A DNA stretch of 64,000 bases from Flavobacteriaceae bacterium (GCA_021739635.1 JAIPBH010000014.1:1-64000); one strand, 5' to 3'. Numbered from the stretch's first letter, positions 1-7,654 are shown. Notes: generated by a model not told the origin, from the sequence alone. Numbers and translations: made by a program.

Positions 1-558
1 ACCCAAGGCTGTTTTTGTTGCCAATGCACTAAGGTCTTGGTCGCCTGTGTTTACGCCTGAAAGATTACCCAAATTAGTAATGTCAGTTGCTGTAATATTA
101 GCTGCCTGACTGCTTGTGAATGTTGGGTCGGTTTCGGTAATTCCGCCAGTAACCGTTTCAGCAGTTTTAGCGTGCAAAGCATAAGGTACGCTCAATAACT
201 GGCTTGTGCCTGTTATAGTGTATGTTGTTCCTCCTGCAGGGTCAGTTTCAGTTTTTATGAAATATGTACCATTTGCCCAATCAATGGTTGTAAAATCGCC
301 ACTTACAACTGTTCCAACGCCAATTTCTAAACTTACTAATCCATTTGCGTTGGTGGTTGGGCTTTGTGTTTCAACATAAACTGCTGTTCCGCTTGCCGAA
401 CCTTGCAAAATACTTATTTGCATGCCAACTGTTGTGTTGGTTACTAAGGCTTCGCTACTGTTGCGGATTACTGCCTGATAACTCATTTTTTCGGGACTTT
501 GTGCCCAAAGTGTTGCCGTTAAAAATACGGCTACCATAAATGTAAATAACTTTCTCAT
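1..558 (-). CDS. Secreted surface protein, N-terminal part (runs off the window)
   Basis: The reading frame is open from an ATG at 558 to the window edge (186 codons, no stop), so the C-terminus is missing. Residues 1-19 are a signal peptide (basic MRK, hydrophobic core, WAQ cleavage region). The mature part starts with QSPEKMSYQAVIRN and contains PYALHAKTAE and SGVNTGDQD, which are typical of large flavobacterial proteins with repetitive beta-rich or tail-fibre-like regions. The start follows a strong GGAGG at 567-571, directly behind the stop of the upstream T9SS gene, so the two form an operon. Function is unknown; a cell-surface or secreted role is inferred. Confidence 0.7.
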   Translation of the reverse strand, partial: MRKLFTFMVAVFLTATLWAQSPEKMSYQAVIRNSSEALVTNTTVGMQISILQGSASGTAVYVETQSPTTNANGLVSLEIGVGTVVSGDFTTIDWANGTYFIKTETDPAGGTTYTITGTSQLLSVPYALHAKTAETVTGGITETDPTFTSSQAANITATDITNLGNLSGVNTGDQDLSALATKTALG

Positions 559-566
559 TGTTTTGT

Positions 567-571
567 CCTCC
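567..571 (-). promoter_or_regulatory. Strong Shine-Dalgarno site before the gene starting at 558
   Basis: On the minus strand AAGGAGGACAAAACA precedes the ATG at 558, with 8 bases between GGAGG and ATG. Flavobacteria seldom use such strong sites. The same leader, AAGGAGGACAAAA, precedes the gene starting at 1060. Confidence 0.7.
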
Positions 572-1060
572 TTAATTTTTAATGATTTTAAATGTTTTTA
601 CTTCTTTATTTCCCTGAATAACTTTCACAAAATACGAGGATGGAACAAGATTGCTCATAACAATGCTTGTTTGGTTGCCTGAAATTTTTTCGCTTTGTAA
701 AAGTTTTCCATTCATATCATACAATTGGTAAGATAAATTTGAAATTTCAAATTCACCGATACTCAATGTAAGATAATCGGTAGTTGGGTTGGGATAAGCC
801 GAAACCGAAAGGTTTATGCCTTTGGCTTCTTCAATTCCTGTTACTACCGAAATTTCATACGGCTGTTGTACGCCTTGTGCCACAGTACCATTTGTCCCTG
901 TGTTGGTGGTGTAAACAACTTGTCCAACGGAATAGCTCACAGAGCCTCCGCCTCCCAAAGCATCTCCGCCAGTGGCGTTAACACTTGTTTGTGCTTGTAA
1001 TCCTGTCAGTCCAAGACCTAACAAGAGTACTGCACTTAATTTTAACTTTTTGTGTCGCAT
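572..1060 (-). CDS. Small secreted protein with type IX secretion (T9SS type A) sorting domain
   Basis: 162 residues. Residues 1-23 form a signal peptide (MRHKKLK, then a leucine-rich core ending LQA). The middle is glycine-rich (GGDALGGGGSVSYSVGQVVY). A C-terminal Por-type sorting domain begins around residue 83 with the YPNP motif at 89-92, continues through YDMNGK (114-119) and ends in KTFKIIKN. This directs export through the outer membrane by the type IX system and attachment or release at the surface. The mature part is short, so it may be mostly a signal carrier of unknown role. It lies first in a two-gene leftward operon with the gene ending beyond position 1. Confidence 0.85.
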   Translation of the reverse strand: MRHKKLKLSAVLLLGLGLTGLQAQTSVNATGGDALGGGGSVSYSVGQVVYTTNTGTNGTVAQGVQQPYEISVVTGIEEAKGINLSVSAYPNPTTDYLTLSIGEFEISNLSYQLYDMNGKLLQSEKISGNQTSIVMSNLVPSSYFVKVIQGNKEVKTFKIIKN

Positions 1061-1066
1061 TTTTGT

Positions 1067-1071
1067 CCTCC
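1067..1071 (-). promoter_or_regulatory. Strong Shine-Dalgarno site before the gene starting at 1060
   Basis: AAGGAGGACAAAA directly precedes the ATG at 1060, with 6 bases between GGAGG and ATG. It decides this start and matches the leader at 567-571. Confidence 0.7.
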
Positions 1072-1150
1072 TTTTTTAATTGTTAATATTCATTTTAATT
1101 TATCTGTTTTTGTCAATGTTGCAATGTTGTGTCTGTTTTTCCACTGAATG

Positions 1151-1276
1151 CTAACGTGTTTGTGTAACATAACGTTGCGTGGTCAAGGAACTAAGGTAGG
1201 GAAAAACCACGAAACAATTGGATTGCGAGGATTTTCCAATAGGAAAATCGGAAGCAATGGATGTTACACGGTGTTG
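1151..1276 (-). repeat. Hairpin-like dispersed repeat, copy 1 (related to 29447-29608)
   Basis: Read on the minus strand it begins AACACCGTGTAACA and ends GTTACACAAACACGTT, giving imperfect inverted ends, with GGAAAATCCTCGC in the middle. The copy at 29447-29608, read on the plus strand, shares the central 13-mer exactly, the terminal ACAAACACGTT exactly and the left end approximately. It separates the T9SS operon from the small ORF at 1293. The open frames inside it appear to be chance. Confidence 0.65.
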
Positions 1277-1292
1277 GTAATAGTTTTTTATT

Positions 1293-1538
1293 ATGTCCGT
1301 TAACAAAGGTATTTCATTTGATATGTCAAAGTCCATTTTAACGAATGGTTATTCAAGTCAAGAGTTGCTTGATATGTTTCACGAATTTGCTTTTTTGTCC
1401 GATGATGAAAAGACATTGATACTGTCCAAACTTGCTTTGTTCATTGGGTTGAGTGATGAAGGCAAAAGGATTGAAAAAGTAATAAAGTCTAATATTGATT
1501 ATATATCTGATAAAATCGGTCAAGAGTGTCTTGACTAA
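1293..1538 (+). CDS. Small hypothetical protein
   Basis: 81 residues, hydrophilic and helical, with no signal peptide or membrane segment. The pattern SSQELLDMFHEFAFLSDDEKTLILSKL followed by a repeated helix vaguely resembles small helical DUF5958-type proteins, but I cannot confirm this. It stands alone between repeat copy 1 and a convergent ORF, and its last 50 bases overlap that ORF on the other strand. A solitary cargo-like gene next to a repeat and a recombinase fits recent acquisition. Confidence 0.45.
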   Translation: MSVNKGISFDMSKSILTNGYSSQELLDMFHEFAFLSDDEKTLILSKLALFIGLSDEGKRIEKVIKSNIDYISDKIGQECLD

Positions 1539-1758
1539 CGTTCTTTAGCTTAATATTTGATTCGGATAGGTCTTTGTACACTGTTATGTAGAAAGTTCCG
1601 TTCTGTTCTATTACTTCATTTTGGAAATCCTTTGGGAAATGCCAAACATAGTAGTCGTTCATAAACTTTTTTAATCGGTCATCTTTATATATTTCAGTTC
1701 CGACATATTCTTTTTCTCCGTCGAATATTATGATGTTTTGGATTATTTTATCAGGCAT
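1489..1758 (-). CDS. Small hypothetical protein
   Basis: 89 residues with mixed charge and no signal peptide. The sequence FDGEKEYVGTEIYKDD and the segment NGTFYITVYKDLSE look like a real small alpha/beta protein, but I do not recognise a family. The ATG at 1758 overlaps the stop codon of an upstream remnant (TATGCCTGA, stop at 1751-1753), which suggests it was once translationally coupled to that gene. Its 3' end overlaps the convergent ORF at 1293-1538 by 50 bases. Confidence 0.5.
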   Translation of the reverse strand: MPDKIIQNIIIFDGEKEYVGTEIYKDDRLKKFMNDYYVWHFPKDFQNEVIEQNGTFYITVYKDLSESNIKLKNVSQDTLDRFYQIYNQY

Positions 1759-1885
1759 ACAGTATTTTGTTTAAATTATTACCAACTTGTTTATATGCAG
1801 AACTTTTATCAGTGTATCCAACTAATTTGGCAGGATATGCCCAAGTTTTAACAATTCTGTTCTGCGTATTTTTTTGTTCATTTTT
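1751..1885 (-). pseudogene. Gene remnant, C-terminal scrap perhaps from a cytosine methyltransferase
   Basis: A 43-codon open stretch follows an in-frame TAG and has no ATG. It ends SSAYKQVGNNLNKILYA and its stop overlaps the next start. The YKQVGN block resembles the C-terminal motif X of C5 DNA methyltransferases (usually Q-[IVM]-G-N). No catalytic part remains. An alternative ATG at about 1908 opens a different frame that stops after about 32 codons. The methyltransferase link is a guess from one short motif. Confidence 0.3.
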
Positions 1886-1921
1886 TTTAATACTCTATAT
1901 ATATCAAACATAAGCTTTTTT

Positions 1922-3046
1922 TTACAAACTATCAAAAGGGTTCTTTATTTTTTGTATCCGGTGGTCGCTTACATGGGTGTAAATCATCGTGGTTTTTGGG
2001 CTACTATGCCCTAATAACGATTGTATGTATCTTAAATCTGTGCCACTCTCAAGTAAATGGGTTGCAAAACTATGCCGAAGCGTGTGTAATGTAATCCGCC
2101 TTCCTTTTATTCCTGCCAATTTAAGGGCGTTTTTTAATACCTGTTGCGCACTAGAGCTGGTATATTGCTCACTTGTTTGGCCTTCAAATAAAAAATCTTT
2201 GGGTTTGTAAACCTTATAATACTCCCTTAAGAGCTCTAAAAATGAGGGCGATAATAGGGTGTATCTGTCTTTTTTCCCTTTAGCCATTTTTATATGTATA
2301 AGCATGCGCTTACTATCTATGTCGCTTAATCGCAAATCTATAGCTTCACCTATGCGCAAGCCAGCACTATATAACAGCGCAAGCAGGGTTTTATGTTTTA
2401 AATTATGGGTGTTGTCAAAAATAGCTTTTACATCAGTCGTGCTAAGCACTTCGGGTAAATTGCGTTCTTTTCTTGGGCGTTCAATCTGCAAAATGTCAAT
2501 GCCTTGATTGCTGTATTCTAAGTATTTTTTAATACCATTAATGCACTGGTTTTGGTATGAAATAGATTTTCCTGGAGCTACAATGTATTCATAGTTAAAT
2601 GCTTCTATAAGTTTTGTTGTAATGGTTTGCTGGTTTTTTAATTGTAAATATCTTAAGAACTGATACGTAACTTCAACGTAAGTATCTATAGTATTGGCAC
2701 TTAATCGTTTTTGCTGCATCCATTTCTTAAACCGTTCTAAACTGTTTTTTTGTGAATCTTGTAAAGTAGGCAGCTTAATGGTGTCTATTTTAATTTTAGT
2801 GGGTACTGCCTTTACAGAAGTTAACGCGCTATAATCTACAAACCAATTTTTATTTCTTAATTCTTGATATATTTTCTGTTTGTTTATGACCGAATTTTCT
2901 ATGTAAAAGGTTTTATGCGTTTGGCTCCATTTAACGCCTTCAAGCAATTTTATAAAGGATTTAACGGCTTCATTATATTTAAAACCAATGGCAATTTGGT
3001 TTTGCCCTTTATGTAATAGCGGTTGTAAAGTAATAACTGTTTGCAT
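1922..3046 (-). CDS. Tyrosine recombinase/integrase (XerC/D-IntI-like)
   Basis: The chosen ATG at 3046 gives 374 residues; an earlier ATG at 3100 would add 18 unlikely residues. An N-terminal arm-type extension (1-90) is followed by a SAM-like core-binding domain (about 100-185) and the catalytic domain. The active-site set is complete: Arg231 in AGLRIGEA, Lys near 256 in GKKD, H-x-x-R at 321-324 (HTLRHSF), His347 (LLGHSSP) and Tyr356 (MIYTHV). The C-terminus, IKNPFDSL, resembles the tail of integron integrases, but their extra insert is not evident. It probably moves DNA at this accessory edge. Confidence 0.88.
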   Translation of the reverse strand: MQTVITLQPLLHKGQNQIAIGFKYNEAVKSFIKLLEGVKWSQTHKTFYIENSVINKQKIYQELRNKNWFVDYSALTSVKAVPTKIKIDTIKLPTLQDSQKNSLERFKKWMQQKRLSANTIDTYVEVTYQFLRYLQLKNQQTITTKLIEAFNYEYIVAPGKSISYQNQCINGIKKYLEYSNQGIDILQIERPRKERNLPEVLSTTDVKAIFDNTHNLKHKTLLALLYSAGLRIGEAIDLRLSDIDSKRMLIHIKMAKGKKDRYTLLSPSFLELLREYYKVYKPKDFLFEGQTSEQYTSSSAQQVLKNALKLAGIKGRRITLHTLRHSFATHLLESGTDLRYIQSLLGHSSPKTTMIYTHVSDHRIQKIKNPFDSL

Positions 3047-3359
3047 ATTTTTTTTGAAAATTAAATATAACATAATTATAGAACATTTCATACATTGCAA
3101 AGGAGTTTTTTAGGATAAAAATGTACTTTATTTAATAAAATAGAGCTTATAAAACATACCCTATAGGTATGCTAAAATAAAAACTCAAAAAAAGGTTATT
3201 TTTTACAGAGTTAATGGCTGGATTTTTTATAGATGGAAGGGTAACAAATAAATAACGGACTATTTTATAAAAATAATTAGAAACCGTAATATTAAAGTAA
3301 ATAGGTAAAAGACTCTTTTTTTAAAGTTTTTACATGGGTATTTTATATAAAACTAGCAG

Positions 3360-3743
3360 TTAGTATAAGCGTTTAAAGCTTAAGTATTTTAAAAATTTTT
3401 TTAATCTAGGGGATGGTTTATATAATATTCTTGCGCCTTTAATATGGTTTTTCCCTAAAATCTCAGGGCTATCTGCGGCACTGCCTTTTATAGACAAAGC
3501 AAAGGTGCCTAAACTATCAATTTTAACAGTTTGCCCTTGTGCTAAAGTTTGCCCTATCACATCACTCATAGCTATCATAACGCCATAACAATCGGCCTCA
3601 CTTAAACTGGATCTACCAGCAATTATTTTTGAAATATACTCTAAATCTACCGTTCCTTTACTTACAGCACAGGGGTAGTATTTTGTTTGTGGTGGTGTTG
3701 CAATATTATTTTGTTTGGCAACCATTTTAAATTGTACTGACAT
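3360..3743 (-). CDS. HU-related DNA-binding protein (TIGR01201 type)
   Basis: The ATG at 3743 gives 127 residues beginning MSVQFKMVAKQNN; an upstream ATG at 3773 is less likely. The body has the HU/IHF-like fold features of Bacteroidota variants: KYYPCAVSKGTVDLEYISKIIAGRSSLSEAD, then VKIDSLGTFALSIKG and the phosphate-contacting region ILYKPSPRLKKFL. These proteins bind and bend DNA and may act in nucleoid structure. It is monocistronic. The region just upstream is packed with palindromic repeats (3795-3876), which probably control it. Confidence 0.85.
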   Translation of the reverse strand: MSVQFKMVAKQNNIATPPQTKYYPCAVSKGTVDLEYISKIIAGRSSLSEADCYGVMIAMSDVIGQTLAQGQTVKIDSLGTFALSIKGSAADSPEILGKNHIKGARILYKPSPRLKKFLKYLSFKRLY

Positions 3744-3794
3744 CTTTTTTTGTTTGTAATGATAAAGATACACATTTCTATATAGTATTTTATA

Positions 3795-3850
3795 AAATGC
3801 CCTAGGGAAATGATATAAATGCCCTAGGGAAATAAACCATTTTCCCTAGA
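3795..3850. repeat. Tandem CCCTAGGG palindromes upstream of the HU-like gene
   Basis: The 17-base unit AAATGCCCTAGGGAAAT occurs exactly at 3795-3811 and 3817-3833, a 22-base period (two helical turns). A partial inverted third copy, TTTTCCCTAG, follows at about 3840-3849. The unit contains a perfect CCCTAGGG palindrome. The spacing suggests an operator array for a dimeric regulator. Confidence 0.65.
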
Positions 3851-3862
3851 GGAATTAATTAA

Positions 3863-3876
3863 TTTCTGTACAGAAA
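3863..3876. promoter_or_regulatory. Perfect 14-bp palindrome TTTCTGTACAGAAA
   Basis: It lies just beyond the CCCTAGGG array, between the HU-like gene and the end of the photolyase gene. Symmetry and position suggest a regulator site; the binder is unknown. Confidence 0.4.
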
Positions 3877-4015
3877 CATAAAAATTAATACGGATAAATA
3901 AAAAAATAGCTGCTACTGTTTGTAAATTGTTAATGTAACAAGAAAAAAAATGACTATGGGGCTTGTTATTACCCACATAAAAAATGAATCAACAGCGTAC
4001 TGGTTGCTAGTTAGC

Positions 4016-5323
4016 CTAAGGGTTTAAAGCATCTTTATAAACTTTTAAACAGCGCTCTCTGGCTAATGTATGGTCAACCATGGGCGATGGGTAGGTGAGT
4101 TCTTGAAAGTCTGGAACCCATTGTTTTATGTAGTCTAAGTTTTGGTCAAACTTTTCTATTTGTGTGGTTGGGTTAAATATTCTAAAATAGGGAGCAGCAT
4201 CAACACCGCAACCTGCTACCCATTGCCAGTTACCTACATTACTTGCCAACTCATAATCATGTAATTTTTGTGCAAAATAAGCTTCTCCCCAACGCCAGTC
4301 TATTAATAAATGTTTGCATAAAAAACTACCTACTAGCATGCGCACACGGTTATGCATAAAACCAGTTTGATTGAGCTGACGCATGCCTGCATCAACCAAC
4401 GGATAGCCTGTTTGGCCTTCGCACCACGCTTTAAATTCTTGTTCATTATTTCGCCATACAATACGGTCATACTGTGGTTTAAAACTTTGGGTAACTGTAT
4501 GCGGAAAATGCCATAAAATCTGCATAAAAAACTCGCGCCAAATAAGTTCTTGCCAAAATATTTCGTTGTTTTCTGAAGTGGCTTTTTTAACAATACTACG
4601 AATACTAACAGTACCAAAACGCAAATGTGGTCCTAGTTTAGAGGTGCTATCTTGCGCCGGAAAGTTTCTTGTAGATTCATAGGTTTCAATTAGCGAAGAT
4701 GATAATTTATAAGGTATAATCTTTTGGTGTGATGGCACAAAACCCATATCTGATAAGGTGATGTTTGGCGCATCAACAATTTTTAAGGTATTATCTAAAA
4801 AACGAGCTGTATGATACGTTTTAATAGCTTCGCTTCTAAATTTAATTTTCCATTGTTTCATGTATGGTGTGTACACAACATATGGTGTACCATCACTTTT
4901 TACAAGGTCATCGCGTTCAAAAATAACCTGGTCTTTAAACGTTTTAAATGCAACATTTTGAGAAGTTAAAAACGCTTGAATTTCTTGGTCTCTGTTAATA
5001 GCATAGGGTTCATAATCATGATTGGTATAAACCGTTTCTATGCGATATTTTTCAAGTAATTGGTTGTAAACGTCTAGTGGTTTGCCAAAAAATAAGGCAA
5101 TATCGCTTCCGTATTCATTTTTAAGAGTTTGTTTTAAACGCTGTAATGTTTCAAATATAAAAGTCACTCTAGCATCATCTTCTGGAAGATGGTCTAATAT
5201 ATAAGAATCAAAAATAAAAATGGGTAATACATGATGTTTTCCTTGCAAAGCTTCAAATAAACCAACAGAATCATCCAGTCTTAAATCGCGCCGAAACCAA
5301 AAGATGTTTACTAGTTGCTTCAT
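4016..5323 (-). CDS. phrB: Deoxyribodipyrimidine photolyase (class I CPD, cryptochrome family)
   Basis: 435 residues, normal family length. The N-terminal antenna-binding domain starts with NIFWFRRDLRLDD (7-19). The C-terminal FAD domain carries TSKLGPHLRFGTVSIR (227-242), the WREFFMQILW block, GYPLVDAGMRQL (307-318), MHNRVRM (323-329), NWQWVAG (365-371) and YFRIFNPTTQ (379-388). The enzyme uses blue light to split cyclobutane pyrimidine dimers. It is the last gene of a long leftward array and overlaps the SRPBCC gene by 4 bases (ATGA). FolE encoded upstream could supply pterin for its antenna cofactor (inference). Confidence 0.95.
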   Translation of the reverse strand: MKQLVNIFWFRRDLRLDDSVGLFEALQGKHHVLPIFIFDSYILDHLPEDDARVTFIFETLQRLKQTLKNEYGSDIALFFGKPLDVYNQLLEKYRIETVYTNHDYEPYAINRDQEIQAFLTSQNVAFKTFKDQVIFERDDLVKSDGTPYVVYTPYMKQWKIKFRSEAIKTYHTARFLDNTLKIVDAPNITLSDMGFVPSHQKIIPYKLSSSLIETYESTRNFPAQDSTSKLGPHLRFGTVSIRSIVKKATSENNEIFWQELIWREFFMQILWHFPHTVTQSFKPQYDRIVWRNNEQEFKAWCEGQTGYPLVDAGMRQLNQTGFMHNRVRMLVGSFLCKHLLIDWRWGEAYFAQKLHDYELASNVGNWQWVAGCGVDAAPYFRIFNPTTQIEKFDQNLDYIKQWVPDFQELTYPSPMVDHTLARERCLKVYKDALNP

Positions 5324-5787
5324 GGTTTATAAACACCAAAGAGGTCTTCTAATTTTTTAGTACGGTAATTAAAAATTTCTTCAAGTTTTGGTTTAACTAA
5401 AATAGGATGAACAAGTTGACCAATAAAGCCAAAAGGCACTTTATAATCTATAATATCTTCCATTTCAACACCACCATCAATTTCTTTAATAAAATGCTTG
5501 TGATGCCATAAGGCGTAAGGCCCAAAACGTTGCTCATCAACAAAATAATGTTTATCAACCGTATGAGTTATTTCTGTAACCCATTTGGTTTTAATACCTA
5601 AAACAGGAGTGACAATATATTGAATGATTTGCCCAGCATACATAGGTCGGTCTGCACCAGACAGAATATAAAAACCCATATAATCTGGTGTGATGGTTTT
5701 TAGGTTTTTTGGGTCAGATAAAAAGTCCCAAGCTTGTTGTAAGCTTATGGGTAAGTTTTGTTTTTTATGTAAGGTGTAAATTTTCAT
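5320..5787 (-). CDS. SRPBCC-family ligand-binding protein
   Basis: 155 residues without a signal peptide. The segments AWDFLSDPKNLKTITPDYMGF, TPVLGIKTKWVTEITH and FGPYALWHHKHFIKEIDGGVEMEDIIDYKVPFG fit the START/SRPBCC helix-grip fold as found in cell-division-inhibitor-like proteins beside photolyases. These bind a hydrophobic ligand; the ligand here is unknown. The gene lies between tspO (3-base gap) and phrB (4-base overlap), so all three are co-translated. Confidence 0.82.
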   Translation of the reverse strand: MKIYTLHKKQNLPISLQQAWDFLSDPKNLKTITPDYMGFYILSGADRPMYAGQIIQYIVTPVLGIKTKWVTEITHTVDKHYFVDEQRFGPYALWHHKHFIKEIDGGVEMEDIIDYKVPFGFIGQLVHPILVKPKLEEIFNYRTKKLEDLFGVYKP

Positions 5788-5790
5788 GTT

Positions 5791-6252
5791 TTAATTGTAA
5801 AGTAACACATAAAGATTAAGCGAACATGCAATGCATAACCAAAGAAAATAGGGTAGAATAAAGAGTGTTTTTAGCTGCAATACGTTTCTGTAATCATATA
5901 AAAATATAGTCACTATGGCAGTAAGCGCAAGTATTACAAGCAACCCGATAAGAACTAAATGCTGGTTGAAAAACACAAAATTCCATGCTACATTTAACAC
6001 AAATTGAACGGTGAATAATAGGGTTACTTTGGTATTTGGTTGTGCTATAAAAAGATACATCATGTAAAAAGAAAAGCAAAGCATAATGGTGGACCATGCT
6101 GCTCCAAAAACCCAACCTGGCGGCGTCCAAGGTGCTTTATTAAGTTGTAAATACCAATCTGTTTGTGGCCCGTTTTGCATAAGTAACACGCCTAAGCCTA
6201 AAGCTCCAAAATTAATAATGAGAAAAATTAATACATATTTTAGCTGTTTCAT
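5791..6252 (-). CDS. tspO: TspO/MBR (translocator protein) family membrane protein
   Basis: 153 residues with five predicted membrane helices, as the family requires. The hallmark WYLQLNKAPWTPPGWVFGAAW follows helix 1, with VLNVAWNFVFF in the third or fourth helix. Bacterial TspO binds porphyrins and other tetrapyrroles and is linked to light and oxidative stress responses. The start ATG overlaps the preceding stop (TAATG). Its place beside photolyase and a peroxidase fits protection from photosensitising porphyrins. Confidence 0.93.
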   Translation of the reverse strand: MKQLKYVLIFLIINFGALGLGVLLMQNGPQTDWYLQLNKAPWTPPGWVFGAAWSTIMLCFSFYMMYLFIAQPNTKVTLLFTVQFVLNVAWNFVFFNQHLVLIGLLVILALTAIVTIFLYDYRNVLQLKTLFILPYFLWLCIACSLNLYVLLYN

Positions 6253-6422
6253 TAATTAGGGTTTAAACGGTCTATTTTATTTAAAATATCTTGTGCTTCG
6301 GCAAATTTTTTATCGCTTTCTTTTCTATTCACATTTAAAAGGGCATGCCATTCTTGCATAAGTGTTTCATATTTTTTTTGAAGTTTTTCTGATTCAGATT
6401 TGGGTTTAAATAATGAAATCAT
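6252..6422 (-). CDS. Lacal_2735 family small protein
   Basis: 56 residues: starts MISLFKPKSESEKLQ, has a lysine/glutamate-rich helical middle (KKYETLMQEWHALL) and ends NKIDRLNPN. The FKPKSESEKLQKKY opening and charged coiled helix match the flavobacterial Lacal_2735 family, whose function is unknown. It sits 3 bases after the glutathione peroxidase stop, and its TAA overlaps the tspO ATG. The tight packing indicates a genuine co-translated gene in the stress array. Confidence 0.8.
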   Translation of the reverse strand: MISLFKPKSESEKLQKKYETLMQEWHALLNVNRKESDKKFAEAQDILNKIDRLNPN

Positions 6423-6425
6423 AGT

Positions 6426-6968
6426 TTATTTTAAATGTTTCGTGATTTTGTCACTCATAGGATTTGTTATCGAGAAATAGTAATCTGTTAAATACCCTTT
6501 GTCATCCACTAGATATTTTTGAAAATTCCATTTTACAGAAGAATCTGTTTTCCCATTCTTCGATTTTTTGGTTAACCATTGGTATAAAGGATGTTGATTG
6601 CCTCCTTTTACATCAACTTTTTCGGTCATCACGAACGAAACGCCATAATTGGTTTGACAAAAGGATTGAATTTGTGCAGCAGTTCCGGGTTCTTGACCAC
6701 CAAACTGATTGCATGGTACACCTATTACCATGAGGTTGCCTTGGTAGGCATCATATAATTTTTGCAAATCTTCATATTGACCAGTAAAACCACATTCTGA
6801 AGCTACATTTACAAATAGGATATACTTTCCTTTATACACAGATAAATCAATAGGTTTACCGCTTAAATCATCAATTTTTATATCGTATATAGATTCAGAA
6901 GGGACGGATTGAGACATTGATTTTGAGAAAATTGACAACATGAGACTTAATAAGATTATTTTTTTCAT
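6426..6968 (-). CDS. Glutathione peroxidase-like thiol peroxidase
   Basis: 180 residues. A signal peptide covers about 1-19 (ending SKSMSQ), so the enzyme probably works in the periplasm. The catalytic tetrad is visible: Cys59 (ASECGFT), Gln92 (NQFGGQEPG), Trp147 and Asn148 (VKWNFQKYLV). Cys, not selenocysteine, is used. Flavobacteria lack glutathione in general, so thioredoxin is the likelier reductant (inference). It is 2 bases downstream of the SDR gene in the photolyase array. Confidence 0.9.
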   Translation of the reverse strand: MKKIILLSLMLSIFSKSMSQSVPSESIYDIKIDDLSGKPIDLSVYKGKYILFVNVASECGFTGQYEDLQKLYDAYQGNLMVIGVPCNQFGGQEPGTAAQIQSFCQTNYGVSFVMTEKVDVKGGNQHPLYQWLTKKSKNGKTDSSVKWNFQKYLVDDKGYLTDYYFSITNPMSDKITKHLK

Positions 6969-6970
6969 TT

Positions 6971-7654
6971 TTAAATTTTAAAAGATACAATACCACAATC
7001 CATTTCAAATATTTGCCCAGAAATGGAAGCTGCTTTATCAGATAATAAAAATACACCCATTTCTGCAACTTCTTGTGGATTTAAGAACTTTTTTAAAGGA
7101 TGACGCTCGGTTATAGCTTCAACCATTTTTTCATTTCTTAATAATTTTGAAGCTAAATCCGTATTGGTTACAGTGGGAGCTATGGCATTAATTCTAATAG
7201 AAGGCGCTAATTCTGCACCTAATGATTTTACCAAGCCTTCAACACCAGATTTTGCGGTGGCAATGCTAGCATGAAAAGGCATACCAAGCTTTGCAGCAAC
7301 GGTACTAAATAGTAAAATAGAAGGATGTGTTCCTTTTTTTAAAGCTGGCAAGTATTTTTGAATGGCCTTAACGGCACCTAACACGTTAATTTCAAAATCT
7401 TCTCTAAAATCATCAAGCGATAGTCTTGAAATAGGTTTTAAATTAATGCTACCAGGACAATACACAAGGGCATCGGCTTCTTCAATAACAGGTAACTCAT
7501 CTTTAGTAACATCACAAGAGATATGCATTAAATTTTTGTGTGCTTGCAACGGATTGGTTCTACTAATATTAATCACTTTACAACTTTCAAGTAAGTTAGA
7601 AACTATAGCATTTCCAATACCTTTACTACCACCTATAACGATAATTGTTTTCAT
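6971..7654 (-). CDS. SDR-family oxidoreductase lacking the catalytic tyrosine
   Basis: 227 residues. The Rossmann dinucleotide motif GGSKGIG is at 8-14, and CDVTKDELP and NVLGAVKA are at the usual places. Ser117 (FSTVAA) and Lys135 are present, but the Tyr of YxxxK is replaced by Ile131 (HASIATAKSG). It either uses another proton donor or has a non-enzymatic role. The C-terminal NAIAPTVTNTDLASK and DCGIVSF segments are standard. It abuts folE with no gap and precedes the peroxidase. Confidence 0.87.
   Translation of the reverse strand: MKTIIVIGGSKGIGNAIVSNLLESCKVINISRTNPLQAHKNLMHISCDVTKDELPVIEEADALVYCPGSINLKPISRLSLDDFREDFEINVLGAVKAIQKYLPALKKGTHPSILLFSTVAAKLGMPFHASIATAKSGVEGLVKSLGAELAPSIRINAIAPTVTNTDLASKLLRNEKMVEAITERHPLKKFLNPQEVAEMGVFLLSDKAASISGQIFEMDCGIVSFKI

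Noticed and set aside
1151-1336. 61-codon minus-strand ORF across repeat copy 1
   Set aside because: It translates the repeat itself; the homologous copy at 29.5 kb has no matching frame.
1922-3046. Prophage or complete integrative element
   Set aside because: No phage structural, relaxase or transfer genes lie nearby, and no duplicated attachment sites were seen.
3795-3850. Short repeats as a possible CRISPR array
   Set aside because: Only two exact 17-base units with a 5-base gap and no spacers of proper length; no cas genes.
4333-4617. 94-codon second frame inside the photolyase gene
   Set aside because: Same-strand shadow; the photolyase frame carries all conserved motifs there.
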